A program made the translations under genes and the position numbers. The notes beneath the pieces were generated by a model that did no database searches, was not told the origin of the DNA, and worked only from the letters and a program-made list of their open reading frames with translations. Shown here piece after piece: positions 33,039-33,755 of a stretch of 33,755 bases of DNA. This DNA is from Thalassospira xianhensis MCCC 1A02616 (GTDB lineage: Bacteria > Pseudomonadota > Alphaproteobacteria > Rhodospirillales > Thalassospiraceae), in NCBI RefSeq assembly GCF_003326475.1, contig NZ_JPWA01000044.1, forward strand, positions 1-33,755, given 5' to 3'. Position 1 is the stretch's first letter. Each line of letters begins with the position of its first letter.

Positions 33039-33755
33039 ATGGCTGGCGAAGACGAAAACAACCGCACCGATTTGCATGCGGACCCGAAACCGGAACCGCA
33101 GAAAGACGCGCCCTTACCGGCGTTTATTTATGGCCGTAATGGCCATGGCGAGGACGGCGGGCGTCATCGACAGTCACAAAATGGGCGGATAGCAGAAATG
33201 GATCGCAAAACCTTACTGGGTCTCGCAACCGGTGCCGGCATGCTCGGTCTGGTCTTGTTCTTTGTCGGCATGCTGGTCGGCGCAGGGCTGTTTATGGACC
33301 CTGACGAACAGATGGCAGCCAATGAAAAACCGGCCGGACAGGCGGAAATCCTTGCAACCCTGCCGGAAGAACCGGCGGGATCTACAGCCTTGCCCGAGGC
33401 CGGAACGACCGGCAATATTCCGGGCGGTGCATCGGGGACGGCAACGCCATCTGCAACACCTTCTGCTCCGGCAGCCCCGGCAACAGATGATCCGGTCGGT
33501 GACCTGATCGCCGAACGCAGTGCGGCCCTTGAGGGCGATGGTTCTTCTGATGCCACGGAAAATGGTGAAGCGTCGACCGCCGAGGATACGGGGGATGCTG
33601 CCAGCGATACCGCGACGCCGGAAGCTCCGGCTGCCCCGGAAATGAGCGACGCAGAAAAGGCCGCGGCCCGTGCCGAGCAGACGGCAAATGCCCCGCGCAA
33701 ATTGCAGGCGCCGGAAATCAAATCATCCGATGCGGCTGAAACCGCACCACCCGCA
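33039..33755 (+). CDS. Membrane-anchored Pro/Ala-rich protein, C-terminus beyond window
   Basis: The gene is open to the window end (239 codons seen). A charged cytoplasmic N-terminus of about 50 residues is followed by one membrane helix (about 52-80; RKTLLGLATGAGMLGLVLFF start). A long periplasmic stretch rich in Ala, Pro, Thr and Glu comes after (ATPSATPSAPAAPA, AEKAAARAEQ). This layout resembles alphaproteobacterial SPOR-domain (peptidoglycan-binding) proteins, whose domain would lie further on, but TonB-like or other spacer proteins are possible. AAAGGA lies 12-17 nt before the ATG. Confidence 0.65.
   Translation, partial: MAGEDENNRTDLHADPKPEPQKDAPLPAFIYGRNGHGEDGGRHRQSQNGRIAEMDRKTLLGLATGAGMLGLVLFFVGMLVGAGLFMDPDEQMAANEKPAGQAEILATLPEEPAGSTALPEAGTTGNIPGGASGTATPSATPSAPAAPATDDPVGDLIAERSAALEGDGSSDATENGEASTAEDTGDAASDTATPEAPAAPEMSDAEKAAARAEQTANAPRKLQAPEIKSSDAAETAPPA

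Noticed and set aside
1..33755. CRISPR arrays or rRNA genes
   Set aside because: No regularly spaced repeats and no rRNA-like sequence were seen anywhere in the window.

Overview
The window looks like chromosomal DNA of a free-living, probably marine, motile alphaproteobacterium. A Rhodospirillales member such as Thalassospira is my best guess. This is inferred from protein style, Tat-exported TRAP binding proteins, a GTTC-N7-GTTC (alphaproteobacterial LexA) box and moderately GC-rich codon use. No taxonomic search was possible. The window opens on the 3' end of a tRNA and closes inside a membrane-anchored Pro/Ala-rich protein.

Region 1 (0.2-7.8 kb) is a TonB-dependent, probably iron-chelate, uptake locus. 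An exbB-exbD-exbD-tonB operon on the + strand converges on a - strand unit made of a TonB-dependent receptor, a FepB/BtuF-type periplasmic binding protein and a DUF2218-like protein. A PchR-like AraC regulator is divergent from the receptor. The second ExbD has Asn where the proton-carrying Asp normally sits, and no ABC permease or ATPase is present. Region 2 (7.8-17.1 kb) holds a soluble globin-coupled chemoreceptor, a small lysozyme-like protein, two tandem TakP-like TRAP binding proteins without membrane subunits, an unrecognised 130-residue protein, and a 1330-residue symporter/PAS/kinase/receiver hybrid sensor of the NahK/ErcS'/CbrA architecture.

Region 3 (17.1-20.0 kb) is the accessory part. 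It contains a LexA-type box with a short hairpin-terminated unit behind it, about 0.55 kb with no convincing gene, a strong bidirectional terminator, and two tiny coupled genes (48 and 56 codons). Divergent from these is an AT-rich XRE repressor plus ImmA/IrrE metalloprotease pair, followed by a cut-off HigA-like antitoxin N-terminus. This is the best candidate in the window for a little-described stress, mobile-element or defence module.

Region 4 (20.1-27.0 kb) carries a LysE-type exporter with an AraC regulator, an AI-2E/PerM-type membrane protein, an outer-membrane barrel, a duplicated YdhR-like protein whose twin-arginine leader is out of frame, a divergent TetR regulator with palindromic operators, a secreted coiled-coil protein and a NarL/FixJ response regulator. 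A short internally deleted relic of a second copy of that response-regulator gene lies 2.3 kb away. Region 5 (27.3-33.8 kb) has pepN, a large membrane chemoreceptor, a stretch that looks like a roughly 175-nt structured RNA with its own terminator, and the start of the last gene. The response regulator is the best local partner for the hybrid kinase, although the two genes lie about 9 kb apart.
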